Shown here one piece after another: positions 44,113 to 53,225 of a DNA stretch of 64,000 nt; position 1 is the first letter of the stretch, and every line of letters starts with the position of its first letter. The notes beneath the pieces were generated by a model that searched no databases, was not told where the DNA came from, and saw nothing but the letters and a program-made list of their open reading frames with translations. The translations under genes were made by a program, and so were the position numbers. Source of the DNA: Comamonadaceae bacterium (GTDB lineage Bacteria > Pseudomonadota > Gammaproteobacteria > Burkholderiales > Burkholderiaceae_C). The stretch covers positions 62,001-126,000 of the forward strand of contig CANGIQ010000002.1 in NCBI GenBank assembly GCA_947453965.1, in the 5' to 3' direction.

Positions 44113-44126
44113 TTGATTTACATCAA
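44113..44126. promoter_or_regulatory. FNR/Anr box TTGAT-TTAC-ATCAA between moxR and cytochrome c4
   Basis: A perfect consensus dyad sits in a 54-base divergent gap, its centre only 30 bases before the cytochrome gene and 24 before moxR. Class II activation would place transcript starts inside the genes, so repression of one or both seems more likely. Confidence 0.75.
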
Positions 44127-44149
44127 CCTATTGGGATTGTGACTGCAAA

Positions 44150-44812
44150 ATGAAAAAGTTTGTTTCGATTGCCTTGGCTTTGGCTATCACTTCGGCGACC
44201 GCTGTATCTTTCGCGCAAGACATCAAAGGCGATGCTAGCGCAGGCGCAAAGAAAATTGCGATGTGCATTGGCTGCCACGGCATTGTGGGCTACCAAGCCA
44301 GTTTCCCTGAGGTGTACAAAGTTCCCAAAATTTCAGGCCAAGGTGCGAAGTACATCGCCTCGGCTTTGTCGGCCTACAAAAAGGGCGAGCGCAAGCACCC
44401 CACCATGCGCAGCATTGCTGAGAGCTTGAGCGAGCAAGACATTGCCGATGTGTCGGCTTATTACGAAGCCCATGGCAAAGTCGAAGGCGCTGCCTTGCCA
44501 GAGAAAGCTGCTGAGCCCAAAGGCAATGTGGCGGCCTTGTTGACCAAAGGTGCCTGCGCCTCTTGCCACGGCGAAAACTTTGCCAAACCGATTGACCCCA
44601 GCTATCCCAAACTGGCTGGCCAAAACGCCGACTACCTGTTTGTGGCCCTCAAGTCCTACAAAGTGGAAGGTACTTCTACCTGGGGCCGCAGCAACGGCGT
44701 CATGGGTGGTGTGGCCAAGCAGTTCAGCAATACAGAACTCAAAGAGTTGGCCAACTACATGGCCGCTCAACAAGGCGACCTCAAAACCGTGCCCCAATCG
44801 AAGTTCCGTTGA
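44150..44812 (+). CDS. Diheme cytochrome c4
   Basis: The 220-residue periplasmic cytochrome has a signal peptide (1-22, ending AVSFAQ) and two class I heme domains, CIGCH at 39-43 and CASCH at 136-140, each followed by a methionine-containing region (HPTMRS; NGVMGG). Cytochrome c4 delivers electrons to terminal oxidases and could link the Sox system with the aa3 oxidase in this window. A strong terminator follows. Confidence 0.88.
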   Translation: MKKFVSIALALAITSATAVSFAQDIKGDASAGAKKIAMCIGCHGIVGYQASFPEVYKVPKISGQGAKYIASALSAYKKGERKHPTMRSIAESLSEQDIADVSAYYEAHGKVEGAALPEKAAEPKGNVAALLTKGACASCHGENFAKPIDPSYPKLAGQNADYLFVALKSYKVEGTSTWGRSNGVMGGVAKQFSNTELKELANYMAAQQGDLKTVPQSKFR

Positions 44813-44827
44813 TTCGCGACTTTGTAT

Positions 44828-44856
44828 AAAAAAAGCCCCGCATGCGGGGCTTTTTT
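44828..44856. terminator. Bidirectional rho-independent terminator
   Basis: The palindrome GCCCCGCATGCGGGGC is flanked by a run of seven A on the left and six T on the right, ending transcripts of cytochrome c4 and of the converging DUF1841 gene. Confidence 0.88.
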
Positions 44857-44873
44857 GTGGCTGCTACTTGGCG

Positions 44874-45308
44874 CTAATCCCGCGTCGCGCGGCGTTGCAC
44901 CGCATCAATGTACGCGTGCCCATCGGGTGGTCGGCCGCTGCGTTGGCTTTCCCAAATCATTTGACCCAGTGCGTCCATCGTTTCGTGGTGTGCGGTGTGT
45001 AAAGAGTCGCGACGCGCGGTCAGCAACTCGACGGCTTGGCGAATGCCTCGGGGTTGGTCGATGGAGCATTGCTCGCTGACCGACAAATGCATGGAGACGT
45101 GTAAAAACGGGTTGACCTGGCCGTCTTTGACTTCGTACATGCGCGCCAGTGCCGCATCAACGTCTGAAAAATCAGCGTGGTATTCGGGGTGTTCGGCCAC
45201 CCATTGGCTGGCCAGTGTTTCCAGCGCGTCCATGGGTTGCGCGTTGCGCCACTTGGCGTAGACCGAACAAAAAAAGCGCCGTACATCGGCTTGGCTGGGT
45301 TCAAACAT
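44874..45308 (-). CDS. DUF1841 family protein
   Basis: The 144-residue soluble protein matches the DUF1841 pattern: FEPSQADVRRFF at the start, HPEYHADF near residue 40, NPFLHVSMHLSV near 66 and SIDQPRGI near 83. The family is widespread in beta- and gammaproteobacteria and has no known role. Three closely spaced histidines may bind a metal, which is speculation. Confidence 0.85.
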   Translation of the reverse strand: MFEPSQADVRRFFCSVYAKWRNAQPMDALETLASQWVAEHPEYHADFSDVDAALARMYEVKDGQVNPFLHVSMHLSVSEQCSIDQPRGIRQAVELLTARRDSLHTAHHETMDALGQMIWESQRSGRPPDGHAYIDAVQRRATRD

Positions 45309-45423
45309 GCGGGGTATTGTCCCCCAGCATGCGGCATCGGTGACAGTGGCCGTATGGCTGAGACCTTAAACTGTGTGGGCAGGCATTCAGCCACCGTTTA
45401 ACTTTTTCTTTGATGGACACCCC

Positions 45424-46626
45424 ATGAATCAAGCTTTTATTTGTGATGCGATCCGCACGCCGTTCGGTCGCTACGGCGGCGCTTTGTCTTCGGTGCGCGC
45501 CGACGATCTGGCCGCTGTGCCACTCAAGGCCTTGATGGCACGCAACCCCAAAGTGGATTGGCTCGCGGTGACCGATTTGATTTACGGCTGCGTCAACCAA
45601 GCAGGTGAGGACAACCGCAACGTGGCCCACATGGCCAGCTTGTTGGCAGGCTTGCCCTTGGAATTACCAGGTGCCACCATCAACCGCCTGTGCGGCTCGG
45701 GCATGGATGCGATTGGCACTGCCGCCCGCGCCATCAAGGCCGGTGAAGCCACCATGATGATCGCCGGCGGTGTGGAGAGCATGAGCCGCGCACCGTTTGT
45801 GATGCCCAAGGCCGAAAGCGCCTTCAGTCGCAGCAACACGGTGTACGACACCACCATTGGCTGGCGCTTCATCAACAAGCTGATGAAAGAGCAGTACGGC
45901 GTGGATTCCATGCCCGAAACGGCCGAGAACGTGGCCACCGATTTCAAAATCAATCGCGAAGACCAAGACAAGATGGCTTTGGCCAGCCAGATGAAGGCGG
46001 TCGCCGCGCAAAAGTCCGGCTACTTTGATGCCGAAATTTGCCCCGTCACCATTCCTCAGAAAAAAGGCGATGCGGTAGTGGTGAGCCAGGATGAGCATCC
46101 CCGTGCCACCAGCATGGAGTCGTTGGCTAAGCTCAAGCCCGTGGTGCGCCCCGACGGCACAGTCACAGCAGGCAATGCCAGCGGTGTGAACGACGGCGCT
46201 TGTGCGGTGTTGTTGGCGGATGAAAAAACAGCAGCCCAACAAGGCCTGACGCCACGCGCCCGCATTGTGGGCATGGCGACAGCGGGTGTGCCTCCGCGCA
46301 TCATGGGCATTGGCCCTGCACCTGCCACGCAAAAAGTGCTGGCGCTCACCGGTTTGAGCTTGGCGCAACTCGACGTGATCGAGCTCAACGAAGCCTTTGC
46401 TGCACAGGGTTTGGCCGTGTTGCGTGAACTCGGTTTGCAAGACGATGACCCACGCGTTAACCCCAACGGCGGTGCGATTGCCTTGGGCCACCCCTTGGGC
46501 GCCAGCGGCGCACGTTTGGTCACCACCGCCATCAACCAATTGCACCGCACCCATGGCCGGTACGCCTTGTGCACCATGTGCATTGGTGTGGGGCAGGGTA
46601 TTGCGCTCATCGTCGAGCGCGTTTGA
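45424..46626 (+). CDS. pcaF: 3-oxoadipyl-CoA thiolase (or acetyl-CoA acetyltransferase)
   Basis: The 400-residue thiolase has the acyl-accepting cysteine in NRLCGSGMDA near residue 90, the histidine in GGAIALGHPLGASGA near 357 and the second cysteine in CTMCIGVGQG near 385. Length 400 and the N terminus AFICDAIRTPFGRYGG match 3-oxoadipyl-CoA thiolases, which finish the beta-ketoadipate pathway for protocatechuate and catechol. No other pca gene is nearby, so a general acetoacetyl-CoA thiolase role remains possible. It converges with fpr without a gap. Confidence 0.78.
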   Translation: MNQAFICDAIRTPFGRYGGALSSVRADDLAAVPLKALMARNPKVDWLAVTDLIYGCVNQAGEDNRNVAHMASLLAGLPLELPGATINRLCGSGMDAIGTAARAIKAGEATMMIAGGVESMSRAPFVMPKAESAFSRSNTVYDTTIGWRFINKLMKEQYGVDSMPETAENVATDFKINREDQDKMALASQMKAVAAQKSGYFDAEICPVTIPQKKGDAVVVSQDEHPRATSMESLAKLKPVVRPDGTVTAGNASGVNDGACAVLLADEKTAAQQGLTPRARIVGMATAGVPPRIMGIGPAPATQKVLALTGLSLAQLDVIELNEAFAAQGLAVLRELGLQDDDPRVNPNGGAIALGHPLGASGARLVTTAINQLHRTHGRYALCTMCIGVGQGIALIVERV

Positions 46627-47400
46627 TCACTGCTCGACGAATGCGCGTTCCACCACGAAGTCGCCGGGCGTGGTGGTGCTGCCTTCTTTGAAGCCGCGTG
46701 CTTCCAAAATGGCGCGCATGTCTTTGTTCAGGCCGGGGCTGCCGCAAATCATGATGCGGTCGCGGCTGGGATCAATGTCGGGCAGTCCGAGGTCTTGCGA
46801 GAGTTTGTTGCTCTCGATCAGGTCGGTGATGCGGCCCTGGTGCTCGAATGCCTCACGTGTGACGGTGGGGTAGTAGAGCATCTGCTGGCTCACCATCTCG
46901 CCCAGGAACTCGTGCTTGGGCAATTCGGTGCTCAGGTAGTCTCGGTAGGCCAGTTCTTTGACCTCACGCACACCGTGCACGATGATGACCTTCTCGAACC
47001 GCTCATAGGTGGCGGGGTCGCGCACCACGCTCAAGAAAGGGGCCACGCCGGTGCCGCTGCCGAGCAAATACAGGTTCTTGCCGGGCAATAAATAGTCGAT
47101 CAACAAGGTGCCGGTGGGCTTTTTGCCGATCACGATTTTGTCGCCCACCTGGATGTGTTGCAGGCGTGAGGTGAGTGGACCGTCTTGCACCTTGATGCTC
47201 AGGAACTCCAGGTGCTCTTCGTAGTTGGCGCTGACGATGCTGTACGCGCGCAACAAAGGCTTGCCATCGACACGCAGACCGATCATGGTGAAGTGGCCAT
47301 TGGAAAAACGCAGGGCCGGGTCGCGGGTGGTGGTGAAGCTGAACAACCGGTCGGTCCAGTGGTGAACCGTTAAAACTTCTTCTTCGAGAAATGCACTCAT
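46627..47400 (-). CDS. fpr: Ferredoxin-NADP reductase
   Basis: The 257-residue FAD enzyme exchanges electrons between NADPH and ferredoxin or flavodoxin. FAD-binding residues lie in RAYSIVSANY near residue 50, the NADP region in GSGTGVAPFLS near 113 and the C-terminal VVERAFVEQ closes on the flavin. It fits the bacterial short-tail type. Its upstream gap contains a 16-base palindrome. Confidence 0.88.
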   Translation of the reverse strand: MSAFLEEEVLTVHHWTDRLFSFTTTRDPALRFSNGHFTMIGLRVDGKPLLRAYSIVSANYEEHLEFLSIKVQDGPLTSRLQHIQVGDKIVIGKKPTGTLLIDYLLPGKNLYLLGSGTGVAPFLSVVRDPATYERFEKVIIVHGVREVKELAYRDYLSTELPKHEFLGEMVSQQMLYYPTVTREAFEHQGRITDLIESNKLSQDLGLPDIDPSRDRIMICGSPGLNKDMRAILEARGFKEGSTTTPGDFVVERAFVEQ

Positions 47401-47462
47401 GGCGGGCTACAAAACAGTATGGAAATTAGGCCGCTAGTGTAGTTGACAGCTTCTAACGCCCA

Positions 47463-47478
47463 GCTATATCCATATAGC
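47463..47478. repeat. 16-bp palindrome GCTATAT-CC-ATATAGC in the fpr/MaoC divergent gap
   Basis: Perfect 7-bp arms with a 2-base centre lie about 63 bases from the fpr start and 92 from the MaoC-like start. It may be an operator; no regulator is assignable. Confidence 0.5.
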
Positions 47479-47569
47479 GGACGCGTTGATCAGAGGGGCG
47501 CCACGCGGCTGCGAAAGGGCTGTCTCGTCTTCGACAGCGCTTTGCCTTGTTTGCGTTCAAAGTCTGGGC

Positions 47570-48025
47570 ATGAAAATATTTGACACACTCCAGCAGATTC
47601 AAGACTTCGTTGGCCAAGGCGAGGTGATGAGCGATTCGCTCACGGTCACGCAAGACCAGATCAACCAATTTGCCCAGGCCACGGGCGACCAGCAATGGAT
47701 CCACGTTGATCCCGAGCGCGCGAAGGAAGGGCCTTTCGGCACCACCATTGCCCACGGGTTCCTCACGCTGTCGTTGTTGCCCGCGTTTTTCGCCACCGCC
47801 TTCAAAATTCAAAACGTGCGCATGGGCGTGAACTATGGGCTGAACAAGGTGCGTTTCACCGCGCCTGTGCCTGTGAACAGCCGTTTGCGTGCGCGTTTGT
47901 CGCTCAAAGCCTGTGAGGCCATCGACAACAACGGGGTGCAGCTGACCTGGCTGGTGAACGTGGAGCGCGAAGGTTCAGACAAGCCGGTGTGTGTGGCCGA
48001 GTCCTTGACTAGGCTTTATGTGTGA
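47570..48025 (+). CDS. MaoC-family (R)-hydratase
   Basis: The 151-residue hot-dog-fold protein has the hydratase motif [15 protein letters not shown] near residues 35-49 with catalytic Asp and His, followed by [14 protein letters not shown]. Such enzymes hydrate trans-2-enoyl-CoA to (R)-3-hydroxyacyl-CoA. The start is the ATG at 47570; upstream in-frame sequence is less protein-like. Its 3' end overlaps trmL on the other strand by 17 bases. Confidence 0.85.
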   Translation: MKIFDTLQQIQDFVGQGEVMSDSLTVTQDQINQFAQATGDQQWIHVDPERAKEGPFGTTIAHGFLTLSLLPAFFATAFKIQNVRMGVNYGLNKVRFTAPVPVNSRLRARLSLKACEAIDNNGVQLTWLVNVEREGSDKPVCVAESLTRLYV

Positions 48026-48479
48026 AGCCGTTTTGACGCCAGGCTTCAAACACGATCACGGCCACCGCATTCGATAAATTCAAACTGCGCTGGCCTTCGC
48101 GCATGGGCAAACGCAGGCGCTGCGGCGCATCGAAAGCGTCGCGAATGTCAGCAGGTAAGCCGCTGGTCTCCGAGCCAAAAACAAACCAGTCCCCAGCTTG
48201 GAAATGCATGTCGTGTGCAGTGCTCGATCCTTTGGTGGTCATGGCGAACATGCGCGCACGATCGGGTTGTGCGGTGTTTAAAAAACTCTCCCAGCTGGCG
48301 TGGCGCAACACGGGCGCGTACTCGTGGTAGTCCAAGCCAGCGCGGCGCATGTGCTTGTCTTCCATCGAAAAACCCAGGGGCTCAATCAGATGCAAGGTGC
48401 AGCCTGTGTTGGCCGCCAGACGAATCACATTGCCTGTGTTGGGCGGAATTTCGGGATGAACGAGAACGATGTGGAACAT
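48009..48479 (-). CDS. trmL: tRNA (cytidine(34)-2'-O)-methyltransferase TrmL
   Basis: The 156-residue SPOUT methyltransferase modifies the wobble base of tRNA-Leu. The motifs are [15 protein letters not shown] near residue 11, FGSETSGLP near 100 and [15 protein letters not shown] near 125, which form the knotted SAM site. Start chosen at [10 protein letters not shown], the family's usual beginning. Confidence 0.9.
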   Translation of the reverse strand: MFHIVLVHPEIPPNTGNVIRLAANTGCTLHLIEPLGFSMEDKHMRRAGLDYHEYAPVLRHASWESFLNTAQPDRARMFAMTTKGSSTAHDMHFQAGDWFVFGSETSGLPADIRDAFDAPQRLRLPMREGQRSLNLSNAVAVIVFEAWRQNGFTHKA

Positions 48480-48514
48480 GCGGCCATTGTCTCGCAAGCG
48501 ATGCGCTCAGCCGC

Positions 48515-49255
48515 TCAGCGATCAGGCGGCGCCTCGGTGCGTGCGAACACCAAGCCTGTGACATGGGTGGCACCGGCCGCCTTGAGTGCGCGTGCGGCTT
48601 CGTTGAGCGAGGCGCCCGTGGTCATCACATCATCGACCAGCACCATGCGTTGACCGCGCACATCGCCAAGCCGTGCAGGGTCGACCCAAAACGCATCGCG
48701 CACATTGGCGAGTCGGTCATCACGCGATGCGCCGACTTGATGGGCGCTTTGCTCTGTCCGCTGCAAGGTGTGGGCATCGGCTTTGTCATGCGCCAGATGC
48801 CGTGCCAATTCAAACGCTTGGTTGAAACCGCGCTCACGCAAACGTGTGCGGGACAAGGGCATGGCCACAACGCGGCTGGCGCGCTCTAGCGCAGGTTCTA
48901 CCCAGGGTGCGTGCCGCATCAACTCGGCCAAGCTGCGGCCCAACCCCGGGTCGGCTTGAAATTTGAACCGGGTCACGCAGTCACTCCAAGGGAACTGATA
49001 GCTCACGGCGGCCAGGCAGGCATCTAAAAAAAGGGGGTGTGTGGTTGCGCACTGTGAGCAATGGGGCGTGTCCAAGGCCAGCGCACAGGTGGGGCAGCGG
49101 GTGAGGGGTTGGGCAAAGCGCTCGACACAGCCGCTGCACAAGGCTTGGCTGGGCCAAGCCTGGCAAATGTGGCACAGGCTGGGCCAATGCTTGGCGCGCA
49201 GCCAAGTCCCTTCTGTTCGTGCCCATAAACGCTGGGCCAGCGACGCGTGTGGCAT
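48515..49255 (-). CDS. comF: ComF-family phosphoribosyltransferase-like protein
   Basis: The 246-residue protein has an N-terminal cysteine-rich zinc-binding region (CHIC, CSGC, CPTC, CSQC between about residues 28 and 70) and a C-terminal phosphoribosyltransferase fold with the PRPP loop VLVDDVMTTGASL near 205. ComF helps natural DNA uptake. It is divergent from bioC with only 23 bases between starts. Confidence 0.87.
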   Translation of the reverse strand: MPHASLAQRLWARTEGTWLRAKHWPSLCHICQAWPSQALCSGCVERFAQPLTRCPTCALALDTPHCSQCATTHPLFLDACLAAVSYQFPWSDCVTRFKFQADPGLGRSLAELMRHAPWVEPALERASRVVAMPLSRTRLRERGFNQAFELARHLAHDKADAHTLQRTEQSAHQVGASRDDRLANVRDAFWVDPARLGDVRGQRMVLVDDVMTTGASLNEAARALKAAGATHVTGLVFARTEAPPDR

Positions 49256-49278
49256 GGCCTCAATATACTGCTCACCTC

Positions 49279-50184
49279 ATGTCTGACACGCCCCGCACCG
49301 AGCTTCCCCCCTCTCTTGACCCTGTTGCCAGCGCCCGCTGGGCGACTTGGCTGCATGAACGTTCGCCTTGGTTGAACGAGGAGGTGGCACGCCGGATGGA
49401 AGATCGTCTGCAATGGATCCGTTTACAGCCCAAGCGATGGATCGACTGGGCGCCTTTGAGCGGGGGCTTGGATAACCATGCCGCAGTGCGCGCGCGCTAC
49501 CCGCAAGCGCGCTGTCATGTGATGGAGACCAGTCCTCAGCGGGCTGCGCGTGTGCGTCAAGCGGTCCAAGCGCCTTGGTGGAAACGCTGGTTCAGTGCCG
49601 AGATGCTGAGCTTTGACACCCCGGCAGCGGGCAGCGCTGACATGCTGTGGGCCAATATGGCCTTGCACACAACGGGAGATCCACAAGCTTTGTTGCAGAA
49701 ATGGCACCAATTGCTGGCAGTCGATGGTTTTTTGATGTTTTCTTGTCTCGGACCGGACACCCTGCGTGAGCTCAACCGTGTTTACGACAGCATGGGTTGG
49801 CCGCCTGCCTGCCATGCTTTCACCGACATGCACGATTGGGGCGATATGTTGGTCCATGCGGGCTTTGCGGAGCCCGTCATGGACATGGAGCGTTTGACCT
49901 TGACGTATGACAGCCCACAGAGGCTGTTGGCCGAATTCAGGGCCTTGGGGCGGAATTTGCACCGCCATCGTTTTGCGGGTTTACGCGGCAAAACATGGCG
50001 AAAACAGCTGGAAACAGCCTTGCTGCAACTGGCTCAAACCGAGCAAGACGGCCGCTTAACCCTGACGGTTGAGGTGATTTATGGCCATGCCCTGAAGCCC
50101 CTACCACGTCTCAAAATGACAGAAGAAAGCTCGGTATCGCTGCAAGATATGCGAACCCTATTAGGGCAATCCCTGAGCAATTGA
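49279..50184 (+). CDS. bioC: Malonyl-[acyl-carrier protein] O-methyltransferase BioC-like
   Basis: The 301-residue methyltransferase fits BioC, which methylates malonyl-ACP to prime biotin synthesis. The SAM motif usually GxGxG is altered (WAPLSGGLDN), while later blocks ADMLWANMALH and FSCLGPDTLRELN match BioC well. The ATG at 49279 was chosen over a far upstream alternative that overlaps comF. The degenerate SAM loop is common in betaproteobacterial BioC proteins by my recollection, so activity is likely but unproven. Confidence 0.8.
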   Translation: MSDTPRTELPPSLDPVASARWATWLHERSPWLNEEVARRMEDRLQWIRLQPKRWIDWAPLSGGLDNHAAVRARYPQARCHVMETSPQRAARVRQAVQAPWWKRWFSAEMLSFDTPAAGSADMLWANMALHTTGDPQALLQKWHQLLAVDGFLMFSCLGPDTLRELNRVYDSMGWPPACHAFTDMHDWGDMLVHAGFAEPVMDMERLTLTYDSPQRLLAEFRALGRNLHRHRFAGLRGKTWRKQLETALLQLAQTEQDGRLTLTVEVIYGHALKPLPRLKMTEESSVSLQDMRTLLGQSLSN

Positions 50185-50234
50185 GAGGTAGAATTTTGAA
50201 CGGAAATTTATAGGGCAAATCCTAATAAGAGACT

Positions 50235-50248
50235 TTGAGCTAGATCAG
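50235..50248 (+). promoter_or_regulatory. Weak FNR-like dyad TTGAG-CTAG-ATCAG before the oxidase cluster
   Basis: Eight of ten consensus bases match, 57 bases (centre) before coxB. No -10 fits class II spacing, so it could be a repressor site or chance. Confidence 0.35.
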
Positions 50249-50298
50249 AGTTTTAGGGTTTGTACTCGTGAAGGTTAAACATTGAGGCAATCAAAGTG

Positions 50299-51465
50299 AT
50301 GAAGAACAATCTTTTCCAGAAGTTGGCTTCAGGTCTGCTGTTTGTCGCCGCATGGGCGAGCACGGCGGCTTGGGCGGTGAATGACCTGCCTGGCGGACCT
50401 GCGGTCAGGCAGCTCAACCTCCAACCCGGTGCCACCAAGATTGCGCAAGAGCAAGGCTGGCTGCACTGGTTCATGCTGATCATCTGCACGGTCATTTTCG
50501 TGGCGGTGTTCGGCGTGATGTTCTATTCCATCTGGAAGCATCGCAAATCGCTGGGCCACAAGCCTGCCACTTTCCATGAGTCGGTCAAGGTCGAAATCGC
50601 GTGGACCGTGATTCCTTTCATCATCGTGATCTTGATGGCCTTGCCCGCGACCAAAGCGGTGGTGGCGCAAAAAGACACGTCCAATGCTGACTTGACCATC
50701 AAGGCCACAGGTTATCAATGGAAATGGGGTTACGACTACCTCAAGGGAGAAGGCGAAGGCATTTCCTTCATTTCAACCTTGGACAACGAACAACGTGAAA
50801 TGTCGAACAACGGCGCCAAAGGCGTAGATGTTGACGATTACTTGCTCAAAGTAGATAACCCCTTGGTGGTGCCTGTGAATCGTAAGGTTCGCATCATCAC
50901 CACGGCCAACGACGTGATCCACGCCTTTGCCGTGCCTTCCTTGGGCGTCAAGCAAGATGCCATTCCTGGTTTTGTGCGTGACACATGGTTCCGTGCGGAA
51001 ACCGTAGGGGACTACCACGGCCAATGCCAAGAACTGTGCGGTAAAGAACACGCTTACATGCCTATCCATGTCAAGGTGCTCAGCGCCGAAGACTACGCGG
51101 CATGGGTCGCTGGTGAGCAAAAGAAAATGGCAGCCAAGTTGGACGATCCTTCCAAGGTGTGGACCTTGGCTGACATCACCAAGCGTGGTGAAAAAGTCTA
51201 TGCTGCCAATTGCGCGGCATGTCACCAACCTAACGGCAAAGGCATGGGCTCGATCAAGCCTTTGGATGGCGCTGCCGTGGTGTTGGATGCTGACAAAACC
51301 AAACAAATCAAAGTCTTGTTGAACGGTCAGAACAACCTGGCTATGCCCAGCTGGAAACAGCTCAGCGACACAGACATTGCAGCTGTGATCAGCTACACCA
51401 AAAACAATTGGTCGAACAAGACCGGCCAGCTGGTCCAGCCTGCCGATGTCAAGGCCGCCCGTTAA
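50299..51465 (+). CDS. coxB: Cytochrome c oxidase subunit II with C-terminal cytochrome c domain
   Basis: The 388-residue subunit II has a signal-like first helix (ending AAWAVND), two transmembrane segments (about 55-80 and 95-120) and a CuA domain with C243, C247, H251 and M254. Unlike plain aa3 enzymes it ends in a heme c domain, CAACH at 305-309 followed by NLAMPSWKQL. This makes it a caa3-like oxidase able to take electrons directly. A GTG one codon upstream is an alternative start. Confidence 0.92.
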   Translation: MKNNLFQKLASGLLFVAAWASTAAWAVNDLPGGPAVRQLNLQPGATKIAQEQGWLHWFMLIICTVIFVAVFGVMFYSIWKHRKSLGHKPATFHESVKVEIAWTVIPFIIVILMALPATKAVVAQKDTSNADLTIKATGYQWKWGYDYLKGEGEGISFISTLDNEQREMSNNGAKGVDVDDYLLKVDNPLVVPVNRKVRIITTANDVIHAFAVPSLGVKQDAIPGFVRDTWFRAETVGDYHGQCQELCGKEHAYMPIHVKVLSAEDYAAWVAGEQKKMAAKLDDPSKVWTLADITKRGEKVYAANCAACHQPNGKGMGSIKPLDGAAVVLDADKTKQIKVLLNGQNNLAMPSWKQLSDTDIAAVISYTKNNWSNKTGQLVQPADVKAAR

Positions 51466-51490
51466 AGCTAGCGTTTAGAAGGAACACATC

Positions 51491-53107
51491 ATGAGCGCAG
51501 TCCTCGATTCCCACGGCCACGGTCACGACGACCACCACGGAGCCCCCCACGGGTGGCAACGTTGGGTGTTTGCCACCAACCACAAAGACATTGGTACCTT
51601 GTACCTGTTGTTTGCGTTCACCATGCTGATCATTGGCGGCGTCTTGGCGCTGTTGATTCGCGCCGAGCTGTTCCAGCCCGGCTTGCAGCTGGTCAACCCC
51701 GAGTTGTTCAACCAATTCACCACCATGCACGGTTTGATCATGGTGTTTGGCGCCATCATGCCGGCCTTCGTGGGCTTTGCGAACTGGATGATCCCGTTGC
51801 AAATTGGTGCCTCTGATATGGCCTTTGCACGCATGAACAACTTCAGCTTCTGGCTGATGATTCCTGCCGCTGCCATGTTGGCTGGTTCGTTCTTCATGCC
51901 TGGTGGCGCACCTGCTGCGGGCTGGACCTTGTACGCCCCGTTGACCCTGCAAATGGGCCCCTCCATGGACGCTGGTATTTTTGCCATGCACATCTTGGGT
52001 GCTTCGTCCATCATGGGTTCGATCAACATCATCGTGACCATCTTGAACATGCGCGCACCTGGCATGACCTTGATGAAGATGCCCATGTTCGTATGGACAT
52101 GGTTGATCACTGCTTACTTGCTGATTGCTGTGATGCCCGTGTTGGCTGGCGCGATCACCATGACGCTGACTGACCGTCACTTCGGCACGACCTTCTTCAA
52201 CCCCGCCGGCGGCGGTGACCCCATCATGTACCAGCACATCTTCTGGTTCTTCGGTCACCCTGAGGTGTACATCATGATCTTGCCGGCCTTCGGCATCATC
52301 AGCCACATCGTGCCTGCATTTGCACGCAAGAAGTTGTTCGGTTACGCCTCCATGGTGTACGCCACTTCATCGATTGCGATTCTGTCGTTCATCGTGTGGG
52401 CGCACCACATGTATGCCACCGGCATGCCTGTGACAGGCCAATTGTTCTTCATGTACGCCACGATGTTGATCTCTGTGCCCACGGGTGTGAAGGTGTTCAA
52501 CTGGATCGCGACCATGTGGAAAGGTTCGATGACCTTTGAAACCCCCATGTTGTTTGCTGTGGGTTTCATCTTTGTGTTCACCATGGGTGGCTTCACGGGC
52601 CTGATTCTGTCGATGGCCCCCATCGACACCCAAGTGCAAGACACTTATTACGTGGTGGCTCACTTTCACTATGTGTTGGTGGCGGGTTCCTTGTTTGCCA
52701 TGTTTGCCGGCTTTTATTTCTGGTGCCCCAAGTGGACGGGCGTCATGTACAACGAAACACGCGGCAAGATTCACTTCTGGTGGACCTTGATTTCTTTCAA
52801 CGTCACTTTCTTCCCGATGCACTTCTTGGGCCTGGCCGGCATGCCACGTCGCTACGCTGACTACCCCATGCAGTTTGCTGACTTCAACATGTTGGCGTCG
52901 ATTGGTGCCTTCTTCTTTGGTTTTGCCCAGGTCTATTTCTTCTTCTTCGTCGTGTTGCCCGCAATGCGCGGTCATGGCGAGAAGGCTTCGGCCAAGCCTT
53001 GGGAAGCAGCGGAAGGTTTGGAGTGGGAAGTTCCTTCTCCTGCGCCTTTCCATACGTTTGAAAACCCACCGAAGTTGGACGCGACGGCAACCCGCGTGAT
53101 TGGCTAA
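51491..53107 (+). CDS. coxA: Cytochrome c oxidase subunit I
   Basis: The 538-residue heme-copper subunit has twelve predicted helices. Heme a and CuB ligand histidines are visible in [20 protein letters not shown] (with the cross-linked tyrosine), WAHHMYATG and VAHFHYVLV. The proton-path sequence [12 protein letters not shown] and others fit the A1 type. A histidine-rich N terminus ([11 protein letters not shown]) precedes the first helix. Confidence 0.95.
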   Translation: MSAVLDSHGHGHDDHHGAPHGWQRWVFATNHKDIGTLYLLFAFTMLIIGGVLALLIRAELFQPGLQLVNPELFNQFTTMHGLIMVFGAIMPAFVGFANWMIPLQIGASDMAFARMNNFSFWLMIPAAAMLAGSFFMPGGAPAAGWTLYAPLTLQMGPSMDAGIFAMHILGASSIMGSINIIVTILNMRAPGMTLMKMPMFVWTWLITAYLLIAVMPVLAGAITMTLTDRHFGTTFFNPAGGGDPIMYQHIFWFFGHPEVYIMILPAFGIISHIVPAFARKKLFGYASMVYATSSIAILSFIVWAHHMYATGMPVTGQLFFMYATMLISVPTGVKVFNWIATMWKGSMTFETPMLFAVGFIFVFTMGGFTGLILSMAPIDTQVQDTYYVVAHFHYVLVAGSLFAMFAGFYFWCPKWTGVMYNETRGKIHFWWTLISFNVTFFPMHFLGLAGMPRRYADYPMQFADFNMLASIGAFFFGFAQVYFFFFVVLPAMRGHGEKASAKPWEAAEGLEWEVPSPAPFHTFENPPKLDATATRVIG

Positions 53108-53110
53108 GCC

Positions 53111-53221
53111 ATGACGCCTGAACAACGCAAACAAAACCTCCGCTTGGGCCTGATCTTGGCCTCGGTGGCGGTGGTGTTCTTTGTTGGCTTTTTTGCCAAA
53201 GTTGTGTTGTTGAATCGCTGA
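53111..53221 (+). CDS. Cytochrome oxidase small assembly protein, 36 residues
   Basis: A 36-residue frame starting 3 bases after coxA encodes a basic N terminus (MTPEQRKQNLRLG) and one hydrophobic helix ending KVVLLNR. The same tiny gene sits between coxA and ctaG in related betaproteobacteria and is named for its assembly context. It is close enough to both neighbours for coupled translation. Confidence 0.8.
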   Translation: MTPEQRKQNLRLGLILASVAVVFFVGFFAKVVLLNR

Positions 53222-53225
53222 CATC

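Noticed and set aside
45309..45423. Repeated GCATGCGG words before the thiolase gene
   Set aside because: The two copies are short and not arranged as a clear dyad or terminator.
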